From: Apostichopus californicus
Taxonomy: Eukaryota > Echinodermata > Holothuroidea > Aspidochirotida > Stichopodidae
DNA length: 26,246 bases
Direction of reading: 5' to 3'
NCBI GenBank assembly: GCA_020650975.1
Contig: JAIPMN010001059.1
Location: forward strand, 4,420-30,665
Shown here: positions 10,494 to 21,310 of the stretch, one piece after another
How positions within the stretch are numbered: the stretch's first letter is position 1
Layout: each line of letters starts with the position of its first letter
The notes under the pieces: generated by a model
What the model saw: only the letters and a program-made list of their open reading frames with translations
What the model was told of the DNA's origin: nothing
The model's database searches: none
Program-made: the position numbers and the translations under genes

Positions 10494-10548
10494 TGCTTTG
10501 CTAATGACATCTCCTGTCAGGGTGACCACGCCCTTTACACCGTTTCCA
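10494..10548 (-). CDS. ROGDI: ROGDI coding exon 4 (GNGVKGVVTLTGDVISKA)
   Basis: This 55-nt exon starts at the third base of a codon, as human exon 4 does (c.201). The acceptor is TATTTTTCATAG and the donor GCA|GTGAGT. It reads GNGVKGVVTLTGDVISKA, matching human DQVKGVLTLQGDALSQA. The segment begins the beta-strand part of ROGDI. It ends in phase 0. Confidence 0.93.
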
Positions 10549-11089
10549 CTATGAAAAATAAAATGGAAGCAAAAATATCGAAGAACAGCAAAAATCATAA
10601 ACAAATTTACACATGCAAAAGGATAAAGAATGTCATTGCTCATTTACAAATTTGAGAAGAAAGGACTTAAAGTTGTGGTATTGAAGAATCTTTTGTATAT
10701 AGTGTGTATAGTAACATCCTACCAAAATAATACACAAACAAGGCTGAGCCAAAATATGTTACACATTTACTTGGATGGTTGTCACAACACACGTTATATA
10801 TCGTGAGAATGGTATGCATATGGTAGAGCAAGAGTGCATATACCGTGAGAAGACATGTAAGTGAGGACTCATGTAACAAAAGAGTTTAATTAAATATGTT
10901 AGCGTTGATACTTTGATGTTGAAAACTGAAAACTGAATTAACCTAGATGGCTAAATTTATGTCATAAGAGTACTCTAGAAACAGGTTCAAATGTTTCTTA
11001 TTACACTCAATGCTCAGAGGTTTGGTGGATTTGTACTTTGCAATAGAAACTATTTTTAATAATTAATGTATACCAAACTTGAAACTTAC

Positions 11090-11141
11090 TTTGCGCTGGA
11101 TAAAACAAAAGTCTCTGATTTGATGGAAGTATATTTCGTGG
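11090..11141 (-). CDS. ROGDI: ROGDI coding exon 3b (TKYTSIKSETFVLSSA)
   Basis: This 52-nt exon has a textbook acceptor (TTTGTTTG, nine T, CAG) and donor AAA|GTAAGT. The frame starts with CC completing a split codon, then reads TKYTSIKSETFVLSSA, and ends with AA that joins T of the next exon to make Asn. The joined peptide SETFVLSSANGNGVKGVV aligns gap-free to human QENFILGSCGTDQVKGVL. Human exon 3 is, as I recall, a single 83-nt exon (c.118-c.200). Here only its second part is present, so an intron appears to split it, and about 31 nt are expected upstream. Confidence 0.88.
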
Positions 11142-12870
11142 CTGAAAAAAAAACAAACAAATTAGTTGGTAAGAACTATAAAATGTTTTGTATTTTATAC
11201 TTGTCACATCACAAACTGTATGGTTATAAAACTTTTATCTATTTCCAGGAACCTTCATTTAAAAAGTGAGACTGGAGGTAAATACAGATGCTGTGTGAGA
11301 AAGGATTAGTTCCTAGCCTAAAATGTAAAGAAGGACTTTCTAGTTTTCTCGAAGTTATTGAATCAAACAAGATGGTTCCTGGCATCCTTAGGGAATTTAT
11401 AATCTCTGACAGTTTCAACCTTTGTAGATGGAATATTTGTTCTCTTCCAATTTGAAAAACTGTTTCAATACTCGCTTTGGCTTCATTCGAAGAAATGAAA
11501 AACTTTCTAATGATAGAGGGAGCTCTGCCACAATGAATCTTTGGCATGTTGACAAGAGAAATGATATGAAGACTTAGTTGATTTCAAGATGAAAGTGTGT
11601 GACATATGAAGTCTGAGATCGCAATACAACAAAACTGACATATTTGCATACAGTGAAGCTCCCAGCGTTGAGAAATAAGCAACTAACACTGTCAAATATC
11701 GTCTGGTTGTAAGATATCTAAATTTTTATTTTAACAGTTCTATCCTTAAGTTCAATTTAAGGGTTAAAGGTATTGCCCTCAAATCTGAAAGAGTGAGGAT
11801 TAATTTTAAATAGTCACCATCCAACCATGTCTAGCCATTGCTGAATGTAAACTAAGACAACATTAGTTAATGGTTAATTCATGAGTCAAAGTATGTTGGT
11901 GATTAAATTACACACATTCAAGCAGAAACTATGATGACTATATATTGTCTTTAATAAGGAAGACAGGTAAATTACATAGGAGGCAAATGTACAGTATATG
12001 AGTAAGTAGTGTACTTTTTACATTTTTCTTTGCACCTCAGTTGCAATTTATTTTCAACAAATGACATCAAACACAGAAATTTCCACTAAACAAAAATTAT
12101 GATCTTGTTTCTAGAAAATCATGTTAGTTATATGAAGAAGTTTCAATGACTTAAATTAAATATATAAATAAATAAAAATAAATAATTCGGATATGTATAC
12201 AAATTACAACAGAAATAGCAATGAAACCTAACTGCAATGTGCACAGTTAAGTGCAGATCGATATAATGTAAGCATCGGCCAATGATTATTCATAAGTACA
12301 GTACATTACAGTGCAATTTACATTTTATCAATATTTGTAAGGCCAGCTGCGCACAATTGTTCAATGCTGGGGTTGGCAATTTTGTCAAATCAAATCAATT
12401 GACTTATATTGATTTTATATCAGATTTTAATTTATTTACATTAAGTTGTATATATATTTAATCGGGCGGTATGTTTGCCACCAATTACAGAATTCATGAA
12501 TACTAGTTAACTTTACGTACAAAATCATTCCAATTGACGCTTCTTGTGGCACAAACTGTGGTATGGTAGGTCAACTGTAGCTACAGGATTTTAGAGGTTG
12601 ACCTCTTATGACCTCACCGATTTGAGAAAAACCTTTACACTTCATAAGGCTATCCTACCATGCCTATATATATGAGCTCCTTTGTTGTTCAGGTTCTGGA
12701 GATTTTTTAAGATTTTCACATTTTGCCCTCTGTTGACACCAAATGTCCTTTGGCTTGCAGCCAAAAAAATAGGGTTCTTGCACTAATTTTGGGGAAGCCA
12801 CATGCCAAATCAGAGAACTGCAGAGGTTACCCATGTTGAGATATGATGCTTACAAGCTAGGGTGTCACAT

Positions 12871-12909
12871 ATATCACACACACACACATACACACACACA
12901 CGCACACAC
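12871..12909. repeat. CA dinucleotide microsatellite
   Basis: An interrupted (CA)n run (CACACACATACACACACACACG...) in the large intron. Confidence 0.95.
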
Positions 12910-13398
12910 TGCGTAGGTTACTTGCCTGCCAAAGTAACCACAATTACAACAAAGTTTCATTCTTGAAAATTTGTATGAAAAGAGCAACAAAATATGGATT
13001 ATGGAGACAGCTAGACATCACTGAAAGAAAAATACAATATGACACTACCAGCAAATCATAAGAAAACAGGGATAGATTGGATTATAAGGCAGGCCAGGTT
13101 ATATTTAATCATGCCTGTGCAGCTAAAGGATGTGAACTGATATATTAAGAGCTTACAATATCAGTGCAGCATTTCTTTGAATATAATAATAAATGACCAT
13201 AATTGAACTTTGATTTCTGGTTTATGTCTGGTACACAATAAATATATTATAATAACTGGAGATGAATTGACTCTGAAACCACATATGTAGCAACTCCAGT
13301 ACTAGCAAACATACTGTATGTTACAGAGCCCACAGCACACTCCAAGAGACATGTAGTATGTATGTATGTTGCTAGCAAATTATGAAACCAACATATTG

Positions 13399-13406
13399 GT
13401 CTACAC
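13399..13406. repeat. 8-bp target-site duplication, left copy
   Basis: GTCTACAC immediately precedes the MITE. The identical 8-mer follows it at 13800-13807. Eight bp is the hallmark length of hAT insertions. Confidence 0.9.
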
Positions 13407-13799
13407 CAGGGTTGTCCAACCCGCGGGCCACAGTCCGGCCCGCCTCAGGGTTGCGTCCGGCCTGCCAGAGATGCTCTACGGTGCGAAATTTAGTGAGCAG
13501 ATTTATTGATAACAATTTGAAGCTATGTAATCAATCATTCGAACCTTCTGGGTCCAAAAAACTGCATACAGGTCAGTTTGTGTGACACTCTCTCAGCGGA
13601 GGGAGGGGGGGCGGCTTGACTTTATTCATTTGTTTTATCAGGAACGAAAATAAATCAGTGCGCTCCGCGCGCAGTGCTCACATTTTGTTGCCTTGGTCTT
13701 CGCGCAAAAAATCTAAAATCGAGCGTAGGGTTCATGCGGCCCCTCCTTCATCATAATCATTTCATGTGCCCCTCCTCTGCAAAAGGTTGGACAACCCTG
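13407..13799. mobile_element. Non-autonomous hAT-type DNA transposon (MITE), 393 bp
   Basis: Perfect 15-bp terminal inverted repeats, CAGGGTTGTCCAACC at 13407-13421 and its reverse complement at 13785-13799, are flanked by the 8-bp duplication GTCTACAC. The CAGGG-TGTCCAACC-C-GCGGGCC type of end is typical of hAT-superfamily elements in animal genomes. The interior is markedly richer in GC and CpG than its surroundings and has no transposase. The intact ends suggest a fairly recent insertion. It was mobilised, if at all, by a transposase encoded elsewhere. Confidence 0.93.
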
Positions 13800-13807
13800 G
13801 TCTACAC
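13800..13807. repeat. 8-bp target-site duplication, right copy
   Basis: GTCTACAC, identical to 13399-13406. Confidence 0.9.
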
Positions 13808-14022
13808 AAAGAAAGTCACTTTACCCAACTCTCACTGTATATTGCTATTATACTTGGGAACTAGCTGCAGTTCATTGTGCTGTACAGTAGAGCATTACAG
13901 TAATAGACCTGTAACAGCTAGGGGTGGACTTAAAAAGGTAAGGGTGTGGCCCAGGGGTCACTCTCACATGTTGTAAGGGGTCTGGGGTACAACATACTAA
14001 AGGTGCATTCTGAGGTATATTT

Positions 14023-14081
14023 AGGCTACAAATTAGGTCTATAAGTAGGTCTACAAATTAGGTCTATAAGTAGGTCTACAT
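14023..14081. repeat. Short tandem repeat, AGGTCTATAAGTAGGTCTACA
   Basis: Two to three imperfect copies of TAGGTCTATAAGTAGGTC with TACAAAT linkers. Confidence 0.85.
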
Positions 14082-14149
14082 GCAAGCAGCCAGGGTGTGT
14101 TAATAATTATATACTTCTAATTATTGAGACGGGATATAACCCCTCACAC

Positions 14150-14182
14150 CTGCACTCACCCACCCCTCCCCCCCTCCCCCTC
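14150..14182. repeat. C-rich low-complexity tract
   Basis: CACCCACCCCTCCCCCCCTCC-type sequence in the large intron, G-rich on the transcribed-sense (minus) strand. Confidence 0.8.
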
Positions 14183-16633
14183 TGAATCCCTGCCTACGTA
14201 AAATGTGATAACATTAACCACAATTTAGCAAAATGAATACATAGAGTAGGGAGGGAGGACTGTCTGCATATATATCAAACTATTGAACTAAATCATAAAA
14301 ATTGACGGCTGGCTATCGGACAGACAAAATACGTTTTCACAGATCGCCATATTTGGCATACAGTCTCAACCATTATTGTTCTACATATTTTCAATCACCG
14401 GGTAACATGAATAATAATCATAATAATCATAATAATTAATGAAAATATTAATGCACCGGTATCTGTCCTAAAGATGCTCATGGCGCATTGCAACAACAGT
14501 GAGCAAGGGCGCAGCAAGTATTAAACAGATAACAAGCTAACAAAAGTTAAAAGTGAATTAGAAGTTGTTGACTTCTAGAACCAGATGAGTTTTCATAATA
14601 GATTTGAAAGATGCAAGAGAGTGAGTGAGCTTGTTGGATTCAGGTTATTTATTCCAAAGATGAGGGCAGCAGAAGCGAAACAGCAGTTTCTGCAGAATCC
14701 ATTAGTAGGCTTTATATCAAATTGAGGAACATGTAAATTAAGAGAACACAAAATGTTCACGTCAAAGTGCACTATAACAGAACAGCTCTATGACATGAAT
14801 ATGTTATCAGAGAGTCTGTGAACCAATCTTTGTTTATTAAACTGGATAAGGGATACTATAATGGAACATTTCAAATTTTTGTTCAAAATTTTAGCACAAA
14901 GGAAAATATATAAAAATCAACTGAAAATTCTGCTTCAATGAGTACTGATACTAATTATACAAGAATTTTATTCTGCTTTTACAATATGCAAATGATATGA
15001 AAATAGTTATGCAATTGAGTATGCACAAATTGATATACAAATGCAATATTGCTATGAGAGTTTTCTCTAATGCTGGTAATTTGTATATTTTATAATATTA
15101 GACAAAATGCATAGCAAAATAGAAACATCATTTAATCCCCATAATGTACTACCGATATATCTGATAGTTCAACTTTTCTGAACTATCTGAACTTAAATAA
15201 GAAATACCAGCGACTAATATTTATGCTGTCGTTAGGCAAATAAAGAATAGCTGTTTTTATGGCTTCATTGAGGGAAGTGAAGTTTTTACATTTCACCACA
15301 TCCTGTACTGATTCCTACAGTCACATTTCTTAGTACTGTTATAATGTTCTATTGTTATACACTTAACTTATAACACACATTTATATCATTGCAGTAACAT
15401 CCCATGTCAATCATGTTAATATACTGTACATCATGAACATTCACAATATGAGTTTTGTTTCAGACTGTGTGTCATTTACAATGCACTGCTGAGAGTTTTG
15501 CTTGGGGTAACGATGTGATGTTTGTTAGTAAATCATAATTTCCTTGAGTAAAATCTTGGGATAAAAGAATTATGGGGTGTTTCTAAACTTCAACTCAATC
15601 TTTTTTTTTGTGTGTTACATTTATATAACAAACAAATTATTGATTAGTTTACAATCTCAGAAGTACTTTTCAAGGAGGATATGGAAAAGGGCAAGACAAG
15701 GCCTTCCCTACTGTTGTCATTTACCATGCATGGTACTGGACAGCAAAATTCACAAACTGGTATTTTGAATACTAAATCACGTTTATTCGATGCAAAAATA
15801 GTATATATTTTTAACAAAAAGTGTTGTATATAACAGCAAAACACAAAAAGAATATATAGCATTGTACTTTTTATAGTAGAACCAGAAGGCTTTACATCCA
15901 CAATAAGTGAAAACAAATCTCAAATACAGTATTTATATCATATCTTTCTTCATTTAAAATATCATCAAAGTGATATGATATGTGTGGAAAGCAATAAACG
16001 GAAGTACTTTACTAGTACTTACTACAGTAACTAGTACTTTACAACATGGTACAGAGAATTTTTAAGAAATGTCGAAGAGTATAGAATTTACATATTAAAA
16101 AAAAATTTTCAAGTAATAATAGACATGGAAGGTGTTTGATGAAACATTCATTACAAATTTGTATGTTCATGACATGATGGCCAATGTTTGTGCAGCTCTG
16201 ATGCAACCGCTAATATTTGCATTCAAGTTTACACACATTTTTTATGCAGATAAGAAAGCCTCAACTTGCACAAGAAAATGAGATTCCTTCATTGTAGAGC
16301 GAGGCAAATGTAGAGCATATATTTATACGTATATGTAAAGGTGATACAAGCATGACTTGTTTCTGGCTTTTAACATAAATTTGTAGAATCAATGAGGCGT
16401 TAATACTGTAGAACTGTATCTACATAGGTGTGATTCATTATAATGCAGAGTTTATCCTCGCTGAGAATATCAATGAAAAAGTCAACTATTACATCCAGAC
16501 GACCAAACAAATTTATTGCAAAGTTGATCGCTTATAGCGGTATGATAGTTTCATCTTCTTTTATGGAGTGAATTATACAAAAATGCTGAAAGAGAGAGCA
16601 TTTATCTGCCATAACCACGGTAGACTATATAAA

Positions 16634-16724
16634 GGATTCTGGCTTAGAGGCGTTCAGCCGTAATCCTCCGGGTGGTAGCATCGCCCCACCGGCCCCTCGG
16701 CCGAGGACCTGTACCAAAGGTCCG
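16634..16724 (-). pseudogene. Fragment of 28S rRNA (3' region, near the sarcin-ricin loop)
   Basis: The minus-strand sequence CTTTGGTACAGGTCCTCGGC ... GGGGCGATGCTACCA ... GGATTACGGCTGAACGCC then TCTAAGCCAGAATCC matches animal 28S rRNA just 3' of the sarcin-ricin loop (ATTTGGTGTATGTGCTTGGC ... GGGGCGAAGCTACCA ... GGATTATGACTGAACGCC TCTAAGTCAGAATCC). About 90 bp are kept with scattered substitutions, some GC-raising. The flanks are not rRNA. It is a dead fragment, or possibly the 28S-derived head of a SINE. Confidence 0.8.
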
Positions 16725-16944
16725 TATATGCAACATTAGCCAAGACCATGAAGAAGGAGATTGTTGCTAACATGTGGCAGCCATTTTAATTATGCTAGTG
16801 AAACAAGAAGGTCACGTATTAAACGCAGGGCTATAAAATCTTTGTTTAAGAATTCCTTACATTTCCTTAAGTAGGTGACAATTGAGGTACATTTAACCTA
16901 GCTTTCCTAATTTGATTGAAATGGTGGATGTGAGGGGAGGGATG

Positions 16945-17020
16945 GATGGGGATGGGATTGGATGGGGATGGGATTGGATGGGGATGGGATTGGATAGGGA
17001 TGGGATTGGATGGGGATGGG
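16945..17020. repeat. 16-bp G-rich minisatellite
   Basis: Unit GATGGGGATGGGATTG with starts at 16945, 16961, 16977, 16993 and a partial at 17009. One substitution occurs in the fourth copy. The regular GGG(G) runs suit G-quadruplex formation. Confidence 0.95.
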
Positions 17021-17303
17021 AGGTTAGGTGGTTATAGCATTACACTCACTTTCTACCAAAGTAGATAAAAACTTTTGATTATTAAAGGAAAAGGCAGTAG
17101 AGCTCAAAAGATAATACTATGTATGAGAGAATAGCTCATCAGGCAGCTTTTAATATTTTGAACCTGCAGTTAATACCAACTTGCTGTGTACAGTACATGT
17201 TTGTGTGGCATGAAGGTTTGTGTAGCATGAATGGAAACAATTAGCCAATTTATGACTTACATAATGCCAGTACACTTAAATATGATAGTGGTTACACTCT
17301 TAC

Positions 17304-17328
17304 ATGGAGCATTACTTATATGAGTTGC
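17304..17328 (-). CDS. Candidate missing ROGDI exon 3a (uncertain)
   Basis: The exon at 11090-11141 begins with two bases of a split codon, so a preceding exon that starts in phase 0 and ends one base into a codon is required. This 25-nt segment meets that. Its acceptor is CCCATTGCTCGCTGTCTACTAG and its donor CAT|GTAAGAG. Read in phase 0 it gives ATHISNAP plus T, which joins CC to make Ser. The peptide would run LLK-ATHISNAPS-TKYTSIKSETF, compared with about 19 residues between the same points in human. Against it: the E-(A/C)-S-x-R-F start that I recall in vertebrates is not conserved. Rivals are 17386-17412 and a 13-nt segment at 22197-22209. Confidence 0.3.
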
Positions 17329-17385
17329 CTAGTAGACAGCGAGCAATGGGTTAATCATGAACATTGTGTCACGAATGTAACTTAC

Positions 17386-17412
17386 AAAGTGGAAGTAAAT
17401 TCCCATCAGCAT
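17386..17412 (-). CDS. Cryptic 27-nt exon-like segment with strong splice sites
   Basis: The acceptor ACCCTCCCTCCTTCAG (17413 upward) and donor TTT|GTAAGTTA flank 27 nt on the minus strand. In phase 0 it reads MLMGIYFHF. In phase 1-1 it reads (x)ADGNLLPL followed by a split Ser codon, and this lines up without gaps with the L-P-x-S portion of human ROGDI before TEGPAKQENF. The second reading would need a further micro-exon upstream. It may be an alternative or real ROGDI exon, or chance. Transcript data would decide. Confidence 0.22.
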
Positions 17413-17854
17413 CTGAAGGAGGGAGGGTTTTAGATACAGTGTTTAATTTTATATGTATGCACGCAAACACATTCATGTAATTATTACAAGTCTAAAGTTA
17501 TAGCACTGAGGAAGCAGAGAGTGAAAGTAAAATTAATGCAGAACTTTCAACAACTTTCAAGACAAAAGATATCACCACCTGCAGGAAAGAGAAACTCTGA
17601 AATTCCAATTTGATACAATGGATTTATAAATACTGTAGCAATGTTCACGATAACAAAAATTGAGAAGACATTGAGAAAGGATTAAAGCAACCTTTGACCT
17701 AAAGCAGGGATATGAATCAACATTGAGGGAACCAGTGGCCTAATTAAGTGTTCTGTTTCATCAGAGCTATTGAGCATATAGTTAGAAGAACCTTATTGAT
17801 CCCTACAGTAGTCATGACCATTACTGTGCCTGCAGCTATAGTCAGATCACACAC

Positions 17855-17898
17855 AATAATACTGAGGATCACAGAATCAATAATACTGAGGATCACAG
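17855..17898. repeat. 24-bp direct duplication
   Basis: AATAATACTGAGGATCACAG occurs at 17855-17874 and again at 17879-17898. Confidence 0.9.
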
Positions 17899-19089
17899 GA
17901 TCACATCCAGTGCTTCTACTACTGAAGAATTACCTTCTATCCTTTCTACATAAAACTGAGAATGGTACGAATTCCATTTTTATGCCAATTGCACATTATC
18001 TAAACCCTGAAACTGTAAATAATAATAATACACAGAACAGGTATGATGCTAGTGTCAGTTCTGGTAGTTAAGCTACGAAACTTAATTGTCTAAGTACTCA
18101 ATCTCAAAATACAGGTACATATCCACCATTGTTTGCAACAATTTTTATTGAAACTGTATAATTTGCAGCTACTGGGAATTATTTATCCAGTATCGCATTG
18201 CAAAGTACTGCACAAAGTGTTAAAGTTGCTATAAACAAACTGTGTAAAGATGTACAGTACATCAGTTTGTACACAGGAACTATATACTATACAGTACACA
18301 GTAGTATACAGAACCTTTGAAAATGCTACACAAAATTTGAACACTAAACTTATATTAATTAACAAAATCACTTTTCAATATGAACATATACTGTATGTAT
18401 GAAAGAATTTTGTATAAGGAATGAACAACAGTTAGTAAACTTTTTTTTTTGGGTGTCAATTGAAACCAAAGATTGTTTAAGTTCCTGTTTGCCAGTTTCC
18501 TTCTTCTACAGCATGTAATGTAATTAATACTGTATTAATTTATTCTAATCTGTATGTCTTAATTTGATCTTTGACCTTACCGTGGCACAGATTTAATCTG
18601 CAAGGATTCATTTACCATGTGTAGTACTTATCCAAACACCTAATACTGTATCTCCTATTAAGTAGTAGGCATAGAGCAACGGTACTGTGCTGTGTAAATA
18701 AAATGCATAAATTGCATTTCCAGACAACACTGTCTTCAGGGGGTTCTTACAGTGTTAGCTTTCGTGCTCTCGTCTTCCCTTCACATGTATGGCATAAACT
18801 CAATCTTTAAAGAGTGTCTGCTAACATAAATACACATGTATAATGTACATACTGTACTTACTATGGATATACTTAATAATTGCAAAAATGAATACAGTAC
18901 ATTTCAAAATTAATGTAGTTGGTGGTTTTGTGATTGTCTGTTTTCAGATTCATCCAAGTTTGTCATATGTACAGTAGTACCGTGTACTTAATATACAGTA
19001 GATCTAACTTAGAAGTTAGATTTATAGTATGCTTTATCTTAAAAGGTACATGTACTCAAAGTAGATCAACCTGTAGATTAATATACTGA

Positions 19090-19462
19090 CATCTCTAGAA
19101 TCTAGGGTATGTACTTAATACAGAACACAGGTATATACCTGATCTGCTAAAGTCATGTACTTGAATACAGATCAAAGATATTCCTGATCTAGTGATGTTC
19201 TAGGGTAAGTATTAGATACAGACCAAAGGTAGTAGTATATACCCCTGATCTGCTAAAGTACTTGATACAGATCAAAGGTATTTTTGATCTAGTGATCTTG
19301 TAGGATAAGTACTAGATACAAATCAAAGGTAGATGTTCTAGGGTATGCAAAGTACTTGATACAGAACAAGGATAGATTATCACACCTGAGGTACTATGTA
19401 CTCAATACAGATTAAAGGTAGATCTTCAAGGGAATGGACTTGATACAGATCAAAGATACAAT
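19090..19462. repeat. Degenerate tandem array, about 50-bp period
   Basis: Roughly eight diverged copies of TACTTGATACAGATCAAAGG followed by GATCTAGTGATCTTGTAGGG-type sequence. Related, more decayed copies extend left to about 18960. Confidence 0.8.
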
Positions 19463-19501
19463 AATTAGTATGTTTGATATTTTAGAGTAACGCACTACTA
19501 A

Positions 19502-19885
19502 ATTCCTCAAGGCTGTGAGAGAAGTTTATTATCTCTACTACTCTCACTCCTAACATACAGTTTATTCTCCGGGCTCCATCCTCAGTCCCTGGCACCGCTC
19601 GATCCAAGGCGTAGCTCATCAATATTTCATCCGAGAGCAGTAGTAACACCAATTAATGTAGCATCTCATGCAAATGATATAATGTACGTAGAGTCTAGCT
19701 CGGAGGGGTTCGTTATATATTCCAGTAAGCTCTTGAAGGAGAATACAGCTCATCACATATTGATTTCTCTCCGCTCATACATGAGAGGCAGGAAATTGAT
19801 CTTGTTTGAGCTAGGAACAACAGGACGCATTAAGGGATACTTTAGAGACGACAATCCATTCGATCATCTCAAAATGTGCCATTAA
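19502..19885 (+). other. Unexplained 127-codon open frame
   Basis: This frame stays open from after a TAA at 19499-19501 to TAA at 19883-19885, with an internal Met at 19682. It begins IPQGCERSLLSLLLSL and ends RDDNPFDHLKMCH. Local GC is higher than in the flanks. A weak resemblance of IPQG and HANDIMY to reverse-transcriptase PQG and YADD motifs is noted, but the spacing and context do not fit, so no family is assigned. It may be a decayed element, a conserved non-coding block or chance. Confidence 0.25.
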
Positions 19886-20889
19886 ATGACAAGCTTTGAT
19901 GAATACTATTTTGTAGAAACCATGAACATCTTAAAAAAAATATGTAAATGTATTTTGTCAATTTCTCCAGCTCTCTAATATCCATTCAACTTTCTCTTGT
20001 GGTTTGATGGGTTTAGTAGATCTTGTAGATTGTAATCATTTCGCAAACGGAAAATAAAACATTTACTAAAGAAGGGAATTGTTATGCATTTAAGTTGACA
20101 GTTACTCCTTCTAATGTGGAAAAAATAGTTTACTGTACATTAGCTAGCATTGGCAAAATGTTCAAACTTAAAGATTTGTAATTTATAGAAACATTGTAGA
20201 ATGACACTAGCTCATGTATGCAGTGCTGACATGTACGGGTATACAGACAAGTTTGTAGTCTGAGCTGACTAAAATCACTTAAGTCTGACATGCAAAACCT
20301 CTCTTTGAGGGTTTCTGAGACGGTATAATTCAGTTATTTATAGAAACTGTACTCAATCATGTAACATTAATTCTTTTGTCCTATCAGCAATCCACTTTGA
20401 ACAGACAACCTTTTACAAGAAGTCCATTAAATAACAAGAATTTAAGTTATGTTACTACTACTCTAAGTACTGCACCAAGGAAACCTCTAAAGTGCTTGCA
20501 TTCAGAAATATTGCGATAATGACAATTAACAGTTGTGTATGAAGACTGTTATGTGCCGTTCAATATTTTTCTTCACAGAGACTTTATAAAAGTCAAAGCA
20601 TGCACATGATTCATTTTGTAATACTTTTAGCATGAAAATGTTCCCCTGGATACATGGTTACATACAGTATTTAAAGTACATTTATTTGCCAGATATTCAA
20701 CTTTTAACCTGTGTCCAGGTAAATGCAAAGACCTATATCATACCAAACAACAGCTCAGACTCTTGAGACAAAACTTATTCAAAATACAGTAATGACATCA
20801 AACTAAAATAAAGCCTGTTCTGTTTTTCTCTACTTTACTTTCTAAGAAGAATGTTGAAGAATAATATGTGTTCTTGTTGTTTCTAGTTT

Positions 20890-21310
20890 ATCTGAGGGTA
20901 TTAGCACTGTATCCCTTTAACATTGAACTAGATACTTCAGGTAAATTAGATTCCAGCACATCTGTAGCCGTTTAACATAAAAGTATGATGTACTGTAACG
21001 ATATATTACTGTATCCCTTTAACATTTAAATATCGGTAAAACTCCATATCTCAGTAAGATAAACAGTGGTAATGATGTATCAATATCCCTGTAGTATTCA
21101 TACATATACATATATAAATACATCTATATACACATAGGTATAAATGTTTCTAGCAAATGCACATCCCAGTATATACAGGGGTAATGATTATCCCAGTATC
21201 ATTGTATCCCTTTAATATTTATCTCTTATGCTATTGTTGTTGTTCCTAGCACATATCCCAGTGTGACATACAGGACTTAGTAATGGTGTATCACTGTATC
21301 CTTGAATATG
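20890..21310. repeat. Degenerate array, about 100-bp period
   Basis: ACTGTATCCCTTTAACATT-like cores recur near 20907, 21007, 21200 and 21292, with a weaker copy near 21080. Accompanying motifs are CACATCCCAGT and GGTAATGATGTATCA. Confidence 0.7.
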
